Below, piece by piece: positions 47,691 to 60,590 of a stretch of DNA of 64,000 bases. The translations under genes and the position numbers were made by a program. How positions within the stretch are numbered: the first letter of the stretch is position 1; each line of letters begins with the position of its first letter. The notes beneath the pieces were generated by a model. That model made no database searches. It saw nothing but the letters and a program-made list of their open reading frames with translations, and was not told where the DNA came from. Origin of the DNA: Bombyx mori (taxonomy: Eukaryota; Arthropoda; Insecta; Lepidoptera; Bombycidae); contig NC_085107.1 of assembly GCF_030269925.1 (NCBI RefSeq), positions 4,960,001 to 5,024,000 of the forward strand, written 5' to 3'.

Positions 47691-48792
47691 TTAACCTATC
47701 CAGGCAGAATTCATTATTTATTTTAAAGACTACGAGTATTATTAACAAAGGTTTCTTATTATTCATTAAGAATAACTCCTTTCTTTTAACACAACGAGAA
47801 AAACCCCATTTTTTGCGATTTTGTACATTCAACAACTAAGACAAAAACCAGATTACGAGAATTCCTTCACTTAAAAATAAACTTTATCATTTTCAGTAAA
47901 ATTACATGAAAGAAAAATTGGAATTCATAATTATTTTAAAATATAAATGAACTTGAGCATTTTCTGTAAAAAAAAAACAATTCATACATGAATTGCTAAA
48001 AAACTATTTCTAAATGTTATTTTCGGTTTCAGAGGAAACCTTACTGTTCAAAATTAATTTTTAGTATTAAATTAGTGATCCTGATATCGGCGACTGAATA
48101 ATGTGGCTGGCTGGCTATAAGTCTTTCAGATCCACATAATTATAGCCCGTCTGTGTATATAAACGCCAGCCGCCCGGGAATAACTCGAGCACCCCGACGG
48201 TCGTCATTGGCAACGCCATGTATGTATAAATGGATCAGGAACCTTTTCTCGAAAAAAACATTAATTACACTTGTAGAACGCCGCGCCAAAGTACCAATTC
48301 AAATCACCAATTATACATATCATTTGTACTTTATTATTTTAAATTTAGCTTTTTGTACAAGTTCAATCTTTTTGACAGAAAATAATCCTAATCAATTTCG
48401 TGTTCTGTAAGGATGGTGGTGGTAGTTTCAGTCTTTAAAAAGAAGGTGATAGCAAATATTTCGTTACTTGCTCAATGATATGGAAAAAAATTACAAAACG
48501 AGGATTATCGTTAAATAAATAAATATGTATATATACTTTAATTAAATAATCAAATGCAAAGTTCAAAAAAAAAAAAGTCTGGTTTACCATGTCGATGATT
48601 AATCATAACAGCTCTTACGTAATAATCTTATAAATTAGGATTTTAAAAACAAGACAATAGCGTTTTTGTTTTCTAACTTTATGTTGCAACAACTTAACAG
48701 CCAAGTTGACATTAAGACATAATCAGTCAATAGATACATAGTAGTTTTAATTAAATTAGGACAGTTACCGCGACTGTTATATTTTAGCTGTT

Positions 48793-49125
48793 TTACTGCT
48801 TAGATAGGCGGATGAGCTCACAGCCCACTTGGGGTTAAGTGGTTACTGGAGTCCGCAGACATCAACAACGTAAATGCCGCCACCCACTATGTAATAGACA
48901 ACTGCTGCCCCATCCTTTAACGCATTACTACTTCATCTACCTGTAGTTAGGCTAATTGTAATTTCTGCGCATTTGATTTTTATTATGCGATGTTATTCCT
49001 TCAACGTTGAAATCATTCGTGAATACACATCAAGTACGTATTTCATTAGAAAAATGATTACCTATCTGTGGGATTCGAACGACAGTGTAGTCACATAGCT
49101 AAGAATCGATACGAATGGACCGGGT
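48793..49125 (-). mobile_element. Old Bm1 SINE, extended form
   Basis: Decayed Bm1 body (GCTTAGATAGGCGGATGAGC, GTTACTGGAGTCCGCAGACA), then the 5' extension with GGGATTCGAACG. The last is the reverse complement of a tRNA B-box and supports a tRNA-derived head for this SINE. Confidence 0.78.
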
Positions 49126-49723
49126 GGGTGTCTCATCGTATAGGCTACGAATTTAGTTAAATAAAAACTGATCTTTTGCAATATGTTGTAGTATTTTCAT
49201 TTGTATTCCATTTTTCATCTCTCAACAAAAATGACTTGCTTTTAAGAATTAAAATTTCGAAAGAGCTAGTAAATACATAAATATAATATATCTAAGGTTA
49301 CGTGATTTATCAACAGGTCATTTTCCATCCCGTTCGGGAGTGTGTTAACAATTGGACATCTTTGCTGAATGACCAATTACTGTAACGAGGTCGGACAAAG
49401 CGCTCGACGACCTCACTGCATTTCCTGCATCCAATCTAGTGCTTAGTTAGATTTTTAGCTCCTTTAGATACATTAAATATATGTATATATATACTACTAA
49501 ATTATAGTATTTTAATACTGAAATATTCAAAATAATGTATTAATTCGCGAATGAAATAAACACTCTTCAAAAAGGTTAAAATTTATTTTATTTAAGTAAG
49601 TAGTTTAAAGCATTATTACACGGTAGGATCCCGTTTATTTTTTAATAATTCCCTTCATGACCAATTAATTACTCAGTCACATTGTTATATGTATTTATTA
49701 TTCATTAATTGACAACATCGTAG

Positions 49724-50116
49724 TGTAGGGGCTGTTTTATTAGTCGCCGTTTAGTAAGGGAAAAATTGTTTTCTGGGCCACCTCGATCACAGACTGGAAC
49801 AGAACCTGTTGGATCGCATAATAAAGTAACTTTTGAAGAAAGCCAATCAAGAATTTATGCCTAATCAAAGGAAGTCATTGATATAAAGCTGATTTTTGCG
49901 TACCGCAAGGTAATCAAAATCACAGAGGGCATTTAAGATGTGTATGATCCATATCATGTATTTTATACAATCGAAAAATGTACAAATGATTTAATGAAGA
50001 GTAATAACTACATTCCGAAGAAAAAATGGTGTACGACTTGTCTCAAACCCACCTACTACTATCTTTCGCGTGATAGCACTGGACATGGATATAAGTGTTC
50101 TATGTCCCAGATATAA
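49724..50116 (+). pseudogene. Decayed reading frame of unknown origin
   Basis: One frame reads CRGCFISRRLVREKLFSGPP, VGSHNKVTFEESQSRIYA and, after two stops, MKSNNYIPKKKWCTTCLKP and SRDSTGHGYKCSMSQI before TAA. Only two stops occur in 131 codons of AT-rich DNA, and a CxxC..C cysteine pattern is visible. This suggests a broken gene, most likely from a transposon. I do not recognise the family. Confidence 0.4.
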
Positions 50117-51087
50117 TATTATGTTATCATTATCAATGTAATACCTACAAAAATTTGTTAGTTGATTATTGGGTTGTTCTCACGAAAAATATACAGATAC
50201 TTAAGTGGGAAATTTTAATTTTTTTGCGCCCTATTATTTTTACAGTAATATTTTAATATTATAATATTTCACCTGAGAACACGTTTTTTTTTTTAAATTA
50301 ATGTTCTTTACTTCATTCAATTAACGAGTCGAAATTTCTGAACTAGTATTGCTTACTTGCACTTACGTGAACTTTTTAAACGTAAACTTTAGGCATCGCG
50401 GGAAGCGGTTCAACAAATCTTCATATAGAGGAGTGAAAGGCTATTTGGTTTAAGCGACACATTTACAACTTTGCAGGAGAGCCATTTAAAAATTAAATAT
50501 GGAAAAAATGTCATGACAAAAAAACTCTTCAGCTATAACATATTTGAAGTTTAATTAAAACCATCGAATTGTTGATGCTAATTAATACCAAATAAGACGG
50601 ACCTTTAATTACAAAGATAAATGTTGCGTATTAAGCGAAATATCGCTTAAACCAAATAGATTTTCACCCCGTGTTAAATTTAGGCACAGTAGCAGCGTAC
50701 CAGAGCAATGTTTATATTTAACTTATATAAATAATTTTTTTATATGAATTATCGCATAAATATTTTTAATCGTAAAAAATATATTTCGTTATAACGTAAT
50801 AAATAACATACACCGTTTTGCAATTTTTTATCCTTACAAAATACGAAGACGAGACGAGTTGAGTCTTATTGGAATTTCCGGTGAAGTGCATAGAAGCAAC
50901 TGTCTATACATAGTCTGTTCTTTAAAACATTTCAGTGTCACAAATGCTAATTAATAGGATTTAATATTTTAATTAAGTTGAACAGACAAGATTGAGAGTG
51001 ATTGGCAGGATCTTTTACCTTAAGTAGTGTTCACACAATAATCATGATTACTGACACCTCAACATTTATATTTATTTACTGTGCAGT

Positions 51088-51165
51088 ATTTTTTTTTATT
51101 GCCCTTTTAGGCGTTCATACGGCCCACCTGATGTTGAGTGGTTACCGTCGCCCATGGATAAAGTT
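51088..51165 (-). mobile_element. Dispersed repeat family B, short 3' end
   Basis: T-run, ATTGCCCTTTTAGGCGTTCA, then GGTTACCGTCGCCCATGGAT. The same 3' end as at 60292. Confidence 0.7.
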
Positions 51166-51727
51166 AATTCAATAGGTACAAAAAATAATAAGAAGAAAAT
51201 CGGTTAACAAACACAGAAGAAATGGGTAATTCACTTTGCTTGTTCATATATATTCTACTTCGACAATAATTTGACACAACAAGTATGTTAAAACAAAGAT
51301 GTGTCTTACCTTTCTACAGAAATGGATATATTCATTCACCTAGTTTGCAGCATACGTAAAGAATATAACTTCATGTAGCAATGGACTATTTTGGACCTTA
51401 GGTCTACAAGTACAAGGAACAAGTAAACTAAATTTCGTGTTTATTCGCCAACGTTGCCGCCTTCAAAGAGCCACGTACATACGTAAGCCTAAAAGGATTC
51501 GCGATATTTGTGACACCAACGGAATAAAGACTATCAGCGGTCAAATGTGCTCTCAGATAGAACGATGCGATGGCTAATCCCCCCTCTCACATAACCGGTA
51601 TCTCGGATATTGATGGTTAGGGTCACAGCCAGAGCTGTAAGACATGTAACGAACCGGACCTTGCCGAGCATTTATTCATTCAGTACATCGGACCACGACG
51701 TCTCCGTTGTTCTACTGTACACCGGTT

Positions 51728-51990
51728 GTTTTTTTTTTAATTGCTTATATGGGTGGACGAGCTCACAAGCCCACCTGGTGTTAATTGGTTACCGGAACCC
51801 ATAGACATCTACAACGTAAATGCGCCACCCACCTTGAGATATAAGTTCTAAGGTCTCAGTATAGTTACAACGGCTGCCCCACCCTTCAAACCGAAACGCA
51901 TTACTGCTTCATGGCAGAAATAGGCAGGGCGGTGGTACCTACCCGTGCGGACTCACAAGAAGTCCTACCACCATTAATAACGCAAATTAT
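51728..51990 (-). mobile_element. Bm1 SINE
   Basis: T-run, GGGTGGACGAGCTCACAAGC, complete body, ending AGTCCTACCACCATTAATAA. One of the best preserved copies here. Confidence 0.92.
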
Positions 51991-52827
51991 AATATGAATA
52001 TGTTAAATATGTTTATTCTTTTACGACAAAATGTTATCATATAAAATGATCACATCGTCTCAGAAGGTCGAGAAATATTGCGAAAGTCGAGACGTTGAAG
52101 CAATTATTATAATCTATTATAAGAGGAGCAGTGCATATTTTTCAGATCGAAAGTCCTATAACAAACGGTTTTTCTGGGCTAATAATCTTCGAATCAGCTG
52201 CACCCTGCATACTTTTATACCTCACACATACAATACAGTTTCCCCTCGTATTAACCCCGAGCACAATTCTTTTATTTCAAAATCAGTATTATATCCAACA
52301 AATAAAATAACTTAAAAGTAAAGTTAAATAATAATTTGAGTTATATTAACTTGTTAATTTTACTTGTTTGAAAAAATAACGTAGTCTACGTAACCTTTCC
52401 AAAACGATTCCTTCTAGTCACATGATTTTCTTAACGTAATATCCCAGTGCTATAATAATATTCACTATTGCATACGGACGTCGCAAACAAACATAATTAG
52501 AACTCCAACTTGTAACGTCACAAAATAGTAAACCAAATTTAGAGCGATTTATCTAGGAGGCAGAGATTATTCTTTAGAATTTAAGAAAAGAAAACGAAAA
52601 AAAATTGAAAAGCATATGGTCCGAAATTTATTTGGTTGCAATAGACCAGTGGTGTCTATAGGATTCGACAGAACCCTTGTCCACGTAAATGGGTAGATAA
52701 ATGAACACGCCCTGCCTTACGTTAAGCGGATACTCGAGCGAATTGGAGCAAACAGACAAGAGGAAAGATCCAAACACCAAAGGCTTCAAAATAAATCAAA
52801 ATATAATATGTAAAATCTGTATTTTTC

Positions 52828-53165
52828 ATTGCGCAGATGAATGACCGAGCTCACGGTCTACAAGCTCTAAAGTGGTTACCGCAGCTCAGACATCGCGTAT
52901 CAAGTATGTACATTCTTACAGAAATTTTTTTTGCTACCTATGCTGCTATAGCCTTGTGAGGCTATTTCAGCTTCGCCCTAACGTGTGTAGGTGAGCTCAC
53001 GAGGCTCAAACCGGAGTGTTACTTACACTGACCCTAGCAAGAGCAGTGCTTCGCAGAACCACCAGATCGGAAACGCGACCCACTTAGAAGATCGGGCGAG
53101 AAACTCAGTGAGATGTATCTCTGGGCAAAAATTGGTACATGCCTGCGGAATATCAAAACTTTACT
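52828..53165 (-). mobile_element. Old Bm1-type SINE interrupted by a LINE end
   Basis: Left part TGACCGAGCTCACGGTCTAC and AGTGGTTACCGCAGCTCAGA to about 52924. Right part AAAATTGGTACATGCCTGCG from about 53128, matching the tRNA-side extension of the other copies. The insert is the LINE at 52925-53110. Confidence 0.6.
52925..53110 (-). mobile_element. BMC1-type LINE 3' end
   Basis: T-run, GCTACCTATGCTGCTATAGC, to ATCGGGCGAGAAACTCAGTG. No clear target duplication. Confidence 0.8.
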
Positions 53166-53878
53166 CGATACGAGAACAACGACCGTCTTATGCGTTACTC
53201 CACAACGACTACTAGATAAATTTCGATGATTTTTGAGTAAATAACGTGGATATTGGTCTGCACCTTATCTCACTGCAATTACACGTATCGGATGTTTAAC
53301 AACGAAACCACAGTTTCACACAGCCAAATTTAGATAAGCTCCCACTTTAATATAATATTATATTATATTCCGAATTTAGCGCTGACAGAACAGCGATACA
53401 AAGATGGTGCATTTAAAAAAAAACAATAGACGTCCTACCTGCAATATACAAGATGAGACAAACAGTGTGTACACAAACCCTTATAACTAAATAATTTTCA
53501 TGAGCGTACTACCCGCCGAACGAAAATTAAAACCAAAATAACTTTTTGCGATTTGTGATGTTTTAACTTCATTTCTGCGCCATCCTATTAAATAGCATTT
53601 CAGACTGCAGTCAAGATTCAATTTAAAATCTCGTTGAATTCCAAGACGGAAAGCGGAACTTGAATTTGAAGCCGCAATAACGTTTAGATATAAAATGTAC
53701 AGGAAACGCTGGGAGTTAGGAAGGCGACTTCCCTGCCAATGCGGTTTAGATTGAAATGGATTTTATCCATACAAACGTACACTACAGAATCCCAAAGTAC
53801 AGAAATAAACTACGGAGCTAAAATCAATTACTAATTGCAAACATTTTTGAATTTCTTGCCATTTATATACATACTAGC

Positions 53879-54248
53879 CGTACTCGCCCGCTTCGCTGGG
53901 CATTTAAAATTAACATTATTATTTTACTGTCATTATTATTGTGTCTGTCTGTCTGTTTGTTCCGGCTCTCTGGAATCTCTGGAACGGCTGGACAGATTTT
54001 GACGGGACTTTCACTGACAGGTAGCTAATGATATAAGGAGTAACTTAGGCTACTTTTTTTAGACTGGCTTCGCCCCGCGGCGTCACCCGCGCTACAACAA
54101 TAACCGCAGGTAACATTGCAGGACTCAACTATCAATAATAAAATTTAATGTTTCCGAAGCGAAGCGAGGATAGATCATTGAAAACCTAAATAACTAATGC
54201 GATATTAGTGGTTTTGAAGTTTGTGAATGGTTTTTGTTCTATAAATAA
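53879..54248. mobile_element. Composite Helitron remnants
   Basis: Begins CTAGCCGTACTCGCCCGCTT (minus-strand 3' end) and fuses at about 53940 to a plus-strand copy of the 43043 type (TGTCTGTCTGTCTGTTTGTT to CCGAAGCGAAGCGAGGATAG). The spacer at 54165-54240 equals the reverse complement of 42960-43020. Confidence 0.6.
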
Positions 54249-54473
54249 CTAGCCGTACTCACCCGCTTCTGTGGGCATTTAAAGTTAATATTATTGTTTA
54301 TTGTCATTATTATTAGGCAGTCCAACACTCATATAAATATTAGCCTATCCATTAAGTACGTGTATTTTCTACATGGATACCAAGTTTCAAGTCAATCGGA
54401 TGCACGGTTCAGTAGTTATAACGGAACATCCGTAAAAACCACTGTAGATTTATATATTAGTATAGAGTATAGA
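54249..54473 (-). mobile_element. Non-autonomous Helitron, 225 bp
   Basis: From CTAGCCGTACTCACCCGCTT to TATAGAGTATAGA. Same family as 12075-12298. Confidence 0.72.
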
Positions 54474-55499
54474 TTTCACAATGATACTGAAAAGCGTTGT
54501 TATTCTGAGTGTTCGTAGTTCTTACGTATTTGGTACTTAGTAAAATATTAATATTTACGCCTGAACAGAATCAAGTCGCATTTCTGAAAGCTTTTACAAG
54601 AATCAGTCGAGGAATCCAAATAGATATATCAAAATTCAGAACTTCATCGCAAGCAATAAAGGACATTTAGTTCGACAAAAATTTCAAACTACCCATTAGG
54701 TAACGGTTTATTGAGAAATAAATAATTGTAAAATTTTGGAGGCTTCATGAAGACTTATATTTAATGCGAGATGGTATTTATTCAACTCGACTGTATTTTA
54801 TATTAAAACAACCTTGTGATTCTTTGGCTAGTACGAAGCTTTAGCATGGAGATCTGAAATATTTAATAATGAAATATTTTAATGCTTAAATTTTTATAGT
54901 GAAACTAGAAATAAAAATAAAAACTTCCAAGATTTTAAAAATATCATATTAACTGCCGTCGAACTCAAATTATCAGTAACAACTTGACACTAGTTTTTTA
55001 CTAACCCTACTAACTATTCTAATCGACTTTTTTGACATTACCGTACCGAAATGACCACACACTAACGCACCTCGTTTGAGTACGTGAAACAATGAAATTA
55101 AATTGCTCTCTTCTGTTCCGTAAAATACGCGACCAAAACTCGATCTCATTACTAACTGCAGCTTGATCTATATCTGATATATATTTCAGATTGTAAATGT
55201 ATTAATCCAATATTTTAAAGTTAAACTTTACAAATGAGAATTATTACATTGTACCTTTTTGAGAATTCTGAACATATTGCACGATACGAAGCAACATTTA
55301 ATTCTATAATTTTAACGTTATGAGTAACTATGTAATGGGAAACACTTTCATATGTACTTCAGAGCAGGACCAGAGCAGTGAGGAGTTTTACACTTTGGCG
55401 CACATGAGTTTATAATTTAGTTATTTTTAGTTATTAGACGTGAGCTAGTACGTGTGTAATACACAACGATTATAGCTCAACTAAAGAGCTATTTAAGGC

Positions 55500-55746
55500 A
55501 ACAGTAAGTGTCACAGAGTAGAAAATTTTTGTTTTGGTATCACACAAAGTCGCTTTCTCTGTCCCTATATCTGTCTGTCCTTATGTATGCTTAATTTTTT
55601 AAAACTACGCAACGGATTTTGCTGCGGTTTTTTAATAGATAGAGTGATTGAAGAGGAAGGTTTATATGTATAATAACATCCATTAAATAGCGGAGAAATC
55701 AATAATAAATTACAGTTTCCGAAGCGAAGCGTGGGCGGGTCGCTAG
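55500..55746 (+). mobile_element. Helitron-like element
   Basis: 3' end CGAAGCGTGGGCGGGTCGCTAG followed by T, preceded by ACTACGCAACGGATTTTGCT. The 5' boundary is approximate. Confidence 0.58.
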
Positions 55747-55931
55747 TTGTATAATAATTCGGATATTATTTTGGGAAAGGAAAATATTCATTATTTTCTA
55801 TGCTAAAAAGAGAAATATTTCGGGTGAGAGGTTCTTCGGAAGTCCTCAACTCGTAGTTTAAAATGAAACTTAATATTTTAACACTGACTTCGGAGTTTCT
55901 TGGGAGTAAATTAAAAAAATAAAACACTTAC

Positions 55932-56148
55932 CTCTAACTCTTCAATTACTTTCTCGAGCTGGTCTTCGTTGATGGGGGCGGCTCCAGCTCTGGCTCGTTC
56001 GGAATTGAGCAGCTTCAGCCAAGCTATGTCGGTGGCGTCTAAATCATAGCTGCAGGCTGCCTCTGCGCGAGCCGGCGTTGTGCTCAAAATGTGTTTATCG
56101 GATTGGTAGTTCACATCCCGTGTTAAATGTATGTATTTGTCTTTAGGC
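55932..56148 (-). CDS. rno: rno exon 3
   Basis: 217 bp, residue 124 (second part) to 196. The acceptor is TTTAACAG|G and the donor GAG|GTAAGTG. It encodes PKDKYIHLTRDVNYQSDK, then YDLDATDIAWLKLLNSERA and NEDQLEKVIEELE. The 'CxYDLxxxDxAWL' block is a signature of the Epl1-like region of JADE and Enok/BRPF-type scaffolds. It ends in phase 0 and splices across a 15.7-kb intron to exon 4. Confidence 0.94.
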
Positions 56149-58477
56149 CTGTTAAAGATAATTAATATTTATTAAATTTGTGTTACCCAATTTGGGGATT
56201 GTTTGTTAGTTTTACTACACCTTTTATAACTATTATTAACATCATCATAAGCTATAACGCGCATGAACGTCAGCAAACTTGAACTATTAAAAAAATCCGG
56301 ATAAATACAAGTAAAACTCGCGTCTAGGTTTCCCAGACAAGATTACGCAGCTCTCCAAAATTAATGATGTTCGCACATTATGCGTTGATAACAAAAAAGG
56401 CAAAACATAAAAAAAATAATTAAACAGTATTACAAGTTTCTGCTCTATGGATTATGTTCCCTTTGCCTGTCTAATTATACAAACCTAAGCGAAACAACAA
56501 TTTACAGTGGATTGTATCTAACAGAAGAAACTACCAGACAATTATTAATCAAAATTTATTTTTTAACACCCGATTTTGTGTTATATAAATTATATTAAAT
56601 TATTTTTATATAAAATAAGTAATAAATTATCTGATATTCATTTAAGGAATAACGCAACGTCATAACGTTCCAACTGATCGTTTTTCATCACTACCCTTTT
56701 ACACGAAATAAGCTTAAGTGTCACTAACCATATCCATCCCAGAATAGGGACTTCACTATTATTCAATATACCATACATTTGCTTTGAAACTGCTAATAAC
56801 AATGAGGATCTACAAACCCAGTACAAAATATTACAAAAACTAAATCTGGATGGTGGATATTTAGGTTACTTTAAGTCAGGCAAGCTTTAAAAATAAATAC
56901 AATTAAACGAACTATCGTAACGTCTTTAGTACCCATTTATTTTGAATCAAATATATTTTTTTACGACAGAAATAATTGTAATATTTAGTTTCGTTTTACA
57001 AGTTCTGATGCATGTATTTTTGTACTGTAGCTAGCTGTCAAATCGCCTATTACCATGAAAACTGTGGTGTATTTTAAATTAAAGCCTTAGGTCATACGAT
57101 CGTTACATGCATTTATCTTTTTATTAACATGTTGAATGCAGAAAAGTGTATTCAAATCAAATTCAAATTAACTGTATAATGTGATTTTCGAAACTGGTCG
57201 CATAGCGTGTACTAAAGAAATATCGATTTTTCGCTTTGTACTAGGAATTGCACCTTCGTCCTTAAGTAAAATCATGTCCCAGACAGGTTTTGACTTTGCG
57301 GAAGCATTTTTATTACATACTCTATATTTAAATTACGTTATCGCGGATTCTTACGGAAAAATATTTTGTATTTTACGTTCACTTTATTTTACTTGCCTAA
57401 CGCCGATATATACATACTCGTTAAATATATTTTGTACTCATTCATTAACTTATTCAAATATACAACTTTTATTTCGTTTTCATCATTATCACTTCTGAGG
57501 TAATACGGGCCGGCCCTTTACGATAATTGGGAACGTTCGTTTGACTTGCTACACAAAATAAAATACTGGTAACTGATGATTAATCTATAGTAATTTATTC
57601 CATTACAGCTTCTTGCGATCGGCCCAAGCAAGTAGTTAGTTAGAAGTGAGTATATCACCAACTACATAATATGACTGAAAATGTCTTCATTCATCAATCG
57701 AAACTGGTCATTTCGGAAATGCATGTCATAGCTTTACATATACTGAACTTGAGGGAACCGTTTATGCAATAATATGGAAGTACATAGTTACCTCTTTAGC
57801 TTTGACAACCATTTCTTATACCTAATAATAAACGGTAAGCCCGAAAACTAACAACCGAATCATGTGCATAGAATACGCTATGACGTTGTGGTGAATCAAG
57901 GAGATTGTCAATTCGACAAGGCAAATTGCACACAAATCTAACGCTCCGTGCCGACCACAGCCTATATATAAGTACGTACAGCACTGCACTAACTGAACAT
58001 CCGTTTACAAATTGAAGAGGTCGTAAATTGTTGAATACATAAAGAAAATAGTAATATATAAGTATGTGTCAAATATCTTACATAAATATATATAATATTC
58101 GATCATTGCAATACTTTTATTTTTTACCCTTAATGGTTAAAAGAGCTCACAGCTCACATGGCGTCTTGCATTATTATAAAAAGTGTCCTTTCAGTTTGTT
58201 GTAAAACACTGAGTATTGAAGATCTAAAATGTGAATAAAATTTAAAAAATACCTACAATGATTTAGAAAACGAATAAACCCTCTTCCCGAATTCTACTGA
58301 CAACCATTACTTTAATATGCATAATAAAGAATCTCTGATTTTATAATAAAGTACCTCTGATTTTTCTGTCAGTTTTTGATTTTTTAAGTAGTGAAAATTC
58401 AAGTACCGATGAAAAATAGCTCAGGCGTCAGCATATATATTTACCCAGGTTAGTGGGGAGAGATAAATTGATATATG

Positions 58478-58602
58478 TTTTTTTTTAATACTTAGGTGGG
58501 TGGACGAGCTTTCGGCCCACCTGATGTTAAATGGTTACTGGATCTACAACGTAAATGCCGCCACGTACCTTGAGATATCAGTTCTAAGGTCTCAGTTTTA
58601 AC
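58478..58602 (-). mobile_element. Bm1 SINE, partial
   Basis: T-run, GGTGGGTGGACGAGCTTTCG, to GAGATATCAGTTCTAAGGTC. The 5' half is missing. Confidence 0.82.
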
Positions 58603-58671
58603 AGTACAAATATAATAAGCTAATAAAATACAAATAAAAATATACAATTGTCGCATCGTAAGCGCCCAAGA

Positions 58672-58790
58672 TAGGTACCACCATCTCGCCTATATCTGCT
58701 AAGCATTCTGGCGTGATGGGTAGTGCAGGGCAGCCTTTATACAATACAATTGAGACTACAACCTCGTGTCTCATGGCTGACTCTGGTTCT
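58672..58790 (+). mobile_element. Diverged Bm1-related fragment
   Basis: AGGTACCACCATCTCGCCTA and TGATGGGTAGTGCAGGGCAG follow the order of the Bm1 5' half, with heavy divergence. Confidence 0.4.
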
Positions 58791-58962
58791 GTCGGTGACT
58801 GCAGTCACAGGCGTGGTGATATCTAAGAGTTTTAGTAACTAATTAACACCATTAGCAAATATAAAAGATGATAAAATGTATAAGAACAAAATAACTTAAT
58901 ATACACTTATTTCAAAATCACTCACAATGAGCTGAATGGTTTAATAACAATTTAGTACTTAC

Positions 58963-59157
58963 AAATGAAATTCTTGGAAGTTTGGAGAACGTGGATTCTC
59001 AATGATCTTGACTTTTGGTGCCGGTAGAGAGTCAGGGTTGACGGGGACCTGCACGCCTCTCTCCCAGTCTTGTTTCCAAGTATCAGTGATGATCCAGTAC
59101 TCGCTCGGCGTCAACGGCTCATTGTCAGGCAACTTCATCGCGCTGATTAGGTCTTTT
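58963..59157 (-). CDS. rno: rno exon 2
   Basis: 195 bp, residue 59 (last base) to 123 plus two bases. The acceptor is CTTTGCAG|A and the donor TT|GTAAGT. It encodes RKDLISAMKLPDNEPLTPSE, then YWIITDTWKQDWERGVQVPV and ending NPRSPNFQEFH. The 'DLISAMKL' and 'W..EWE.GVQVPV' blocks are diagnostic for JADE/Rno. Confidence 0.94.
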
Positions 59158-59572
59158 CTGCAAAGGTTATGTGGCCACAGTTAGGGACAACCCTACAAGT
59201 AAAACAATGTTAGTAAAGTATATCAATAAATTTCGTCTAGTGCAATTTGCAGCAAAGCGTGAATAATATTAAAACTTTTCTGTAAACATTTAAGCAACAA
59301 TATCATCCATAATCCATAAATAAACAAACACAGATTAAGACTGTTTCCAAATGTAGATTTTATAAAAAGCACTGTAAGGTACACTGTAAATTAGGGGTTT
59401 TAATTATGTAATTATACTTAGTTAATTAGGTAAGAAATTTTTCATATTTGTTAAAAGTTTAACACTTTTTAATATGGTTTTTACTAATAAAGAAAAAAGA
59501 CAGTGGCACAAGATAAGTCTGAAATCTTTATGATATGAATATAACTCCAAAATAACTTAAATGTACTTTTTA

Positions 59573-59680
59573 TTTTTTATGATTGATGTACTGGTGGCCC
59601 TGAGGCCTTTCTAGTTTCACCAGGACAGGTGGACAAGCAAAGGCTCAGCCAGGAGGGGTGGGACTTTTTCTAACAGTGTA
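59573..59680 (-). mobile_element. LINE 3' end, same subfamily as 17867
   Basis: TACTGGTGGCCCTGAGGCCT and GTTTCACCAGGACAGGTGGA are the reverse complement of the end of the 17867 copy. Confidence 0.72.
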
Positions 59681-60291
59681 CTTCTTATGTAATTGGCTTA
59701 GATGAGCAGATGAATTAATGCTGTACATAGTGTTAATGATCCCAGAGCCTGTGGACAGCACATTATAAATGTCTTTACCAATGCAATATGGAGTCATAAT
59801 AAAGTTTGATATAGTATCACTAAATGACCCTTTACCCGATTACCGTATTAGAACACATGACTGCTTTGCAATAACAGAAAGGAGCTTTGGCTAACATTGC
59901 ATAAGACGAAATTTTACTAGTTTTAAAATTACTTAGAGTAAAAATTATCAAATTGTCAAACCATGTCTGCGATCATTTTGATTCAATAACATTAAAAGCT
60001 CTTTTAATTCATTATTAGTCTGGTCCAAATTACTAAAGCATAAGCTACAACAGTAATTTAGACAGTTGACGTTACTTAAAATATGAGTACATGTCCTATA
60101 CAGAAGTAAATGATAGTTCGACAAAATGGTTTACATTGAAATTTTCCTTATAAAAATCTAGTTTCAACAATTGTGATTAACATGATATTGAAGTGTACAT
60201 CTTTTATTCTTGAATACTTAAGACCTATAAAGATCTAAAATAGTGAAGATGTAAGGGTACCATTCTTGTAAATGAAGTTGAAAATGATAGT

Positions 60292-60590
60292 ATTTTTTTT
60301 TATTGCCCTTGTAGACAGACGAGCTTACGGCCCACCTGATGGTGAGTGGTTACCGTCGCCCATGGACTCGAGCAAAGCCAGGGGCAGAGCCAAGCTGCTG
60401 CCTACCGCTTAATATTCTGCACAAGCCTCTTTTGAAGAAGGACATGTCATAGCCCTCAGGAAACATCGTGGAGGAGAGCCATTCCATAGCCAGATGGTAC
60501 ATGCCAAACAAGACCCCTAGAAACGCACTGGCAGAATTAAAATCAGACAATGTGGAGTCTCGCATGTGTTGTATAAGGTAAATCTTCAAA
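60292..60590 (-). mobile_element. Dispersed repeat family B, longest copy
   Basis: T-run, ATTGCCCTTGTAGACAGACG, GGTTACCGTCGCCCATGGAC, CCAGGGGCAGAGCCAAGCTG, GAGAGCCATTCCATAGCCAG. The open frame here (60350-60589) is repeat-derived. Confidence 0.75.

Larger units (their letters stand above)
40237..55931 (-). other. rno: rno intron 3 (15.7 kb, transposon-rich)
   Basis: The intron splits the Epl1-like region from PHD1. It holds at least a dozen recognisable repeats, listed separately. The remaining stretches (40237-40800, 41080-42340, 45080-47430, 47700-48790, 50120-51080, 53170-53870, 54480-55490) are AT-rich with no exon that I can support. Confidence 0.8.
56149..58962 (-). other. rno: rno intron 2
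   Basis: 2.8 kb, AT-rich, with two SINE remnants near its low-numbered exon 2 side (58478-58790). Nothing else recognised. Confidence 0.8.

Noticed and set aside
48120..48240. Plus-strand promoter with TATATAAA followed by a GC-rich stretch
   Set aside because: The frame that follows (48153-48410) has no homology that I recognise and no splice sites could be matched; a repeat remnant is equally likely.
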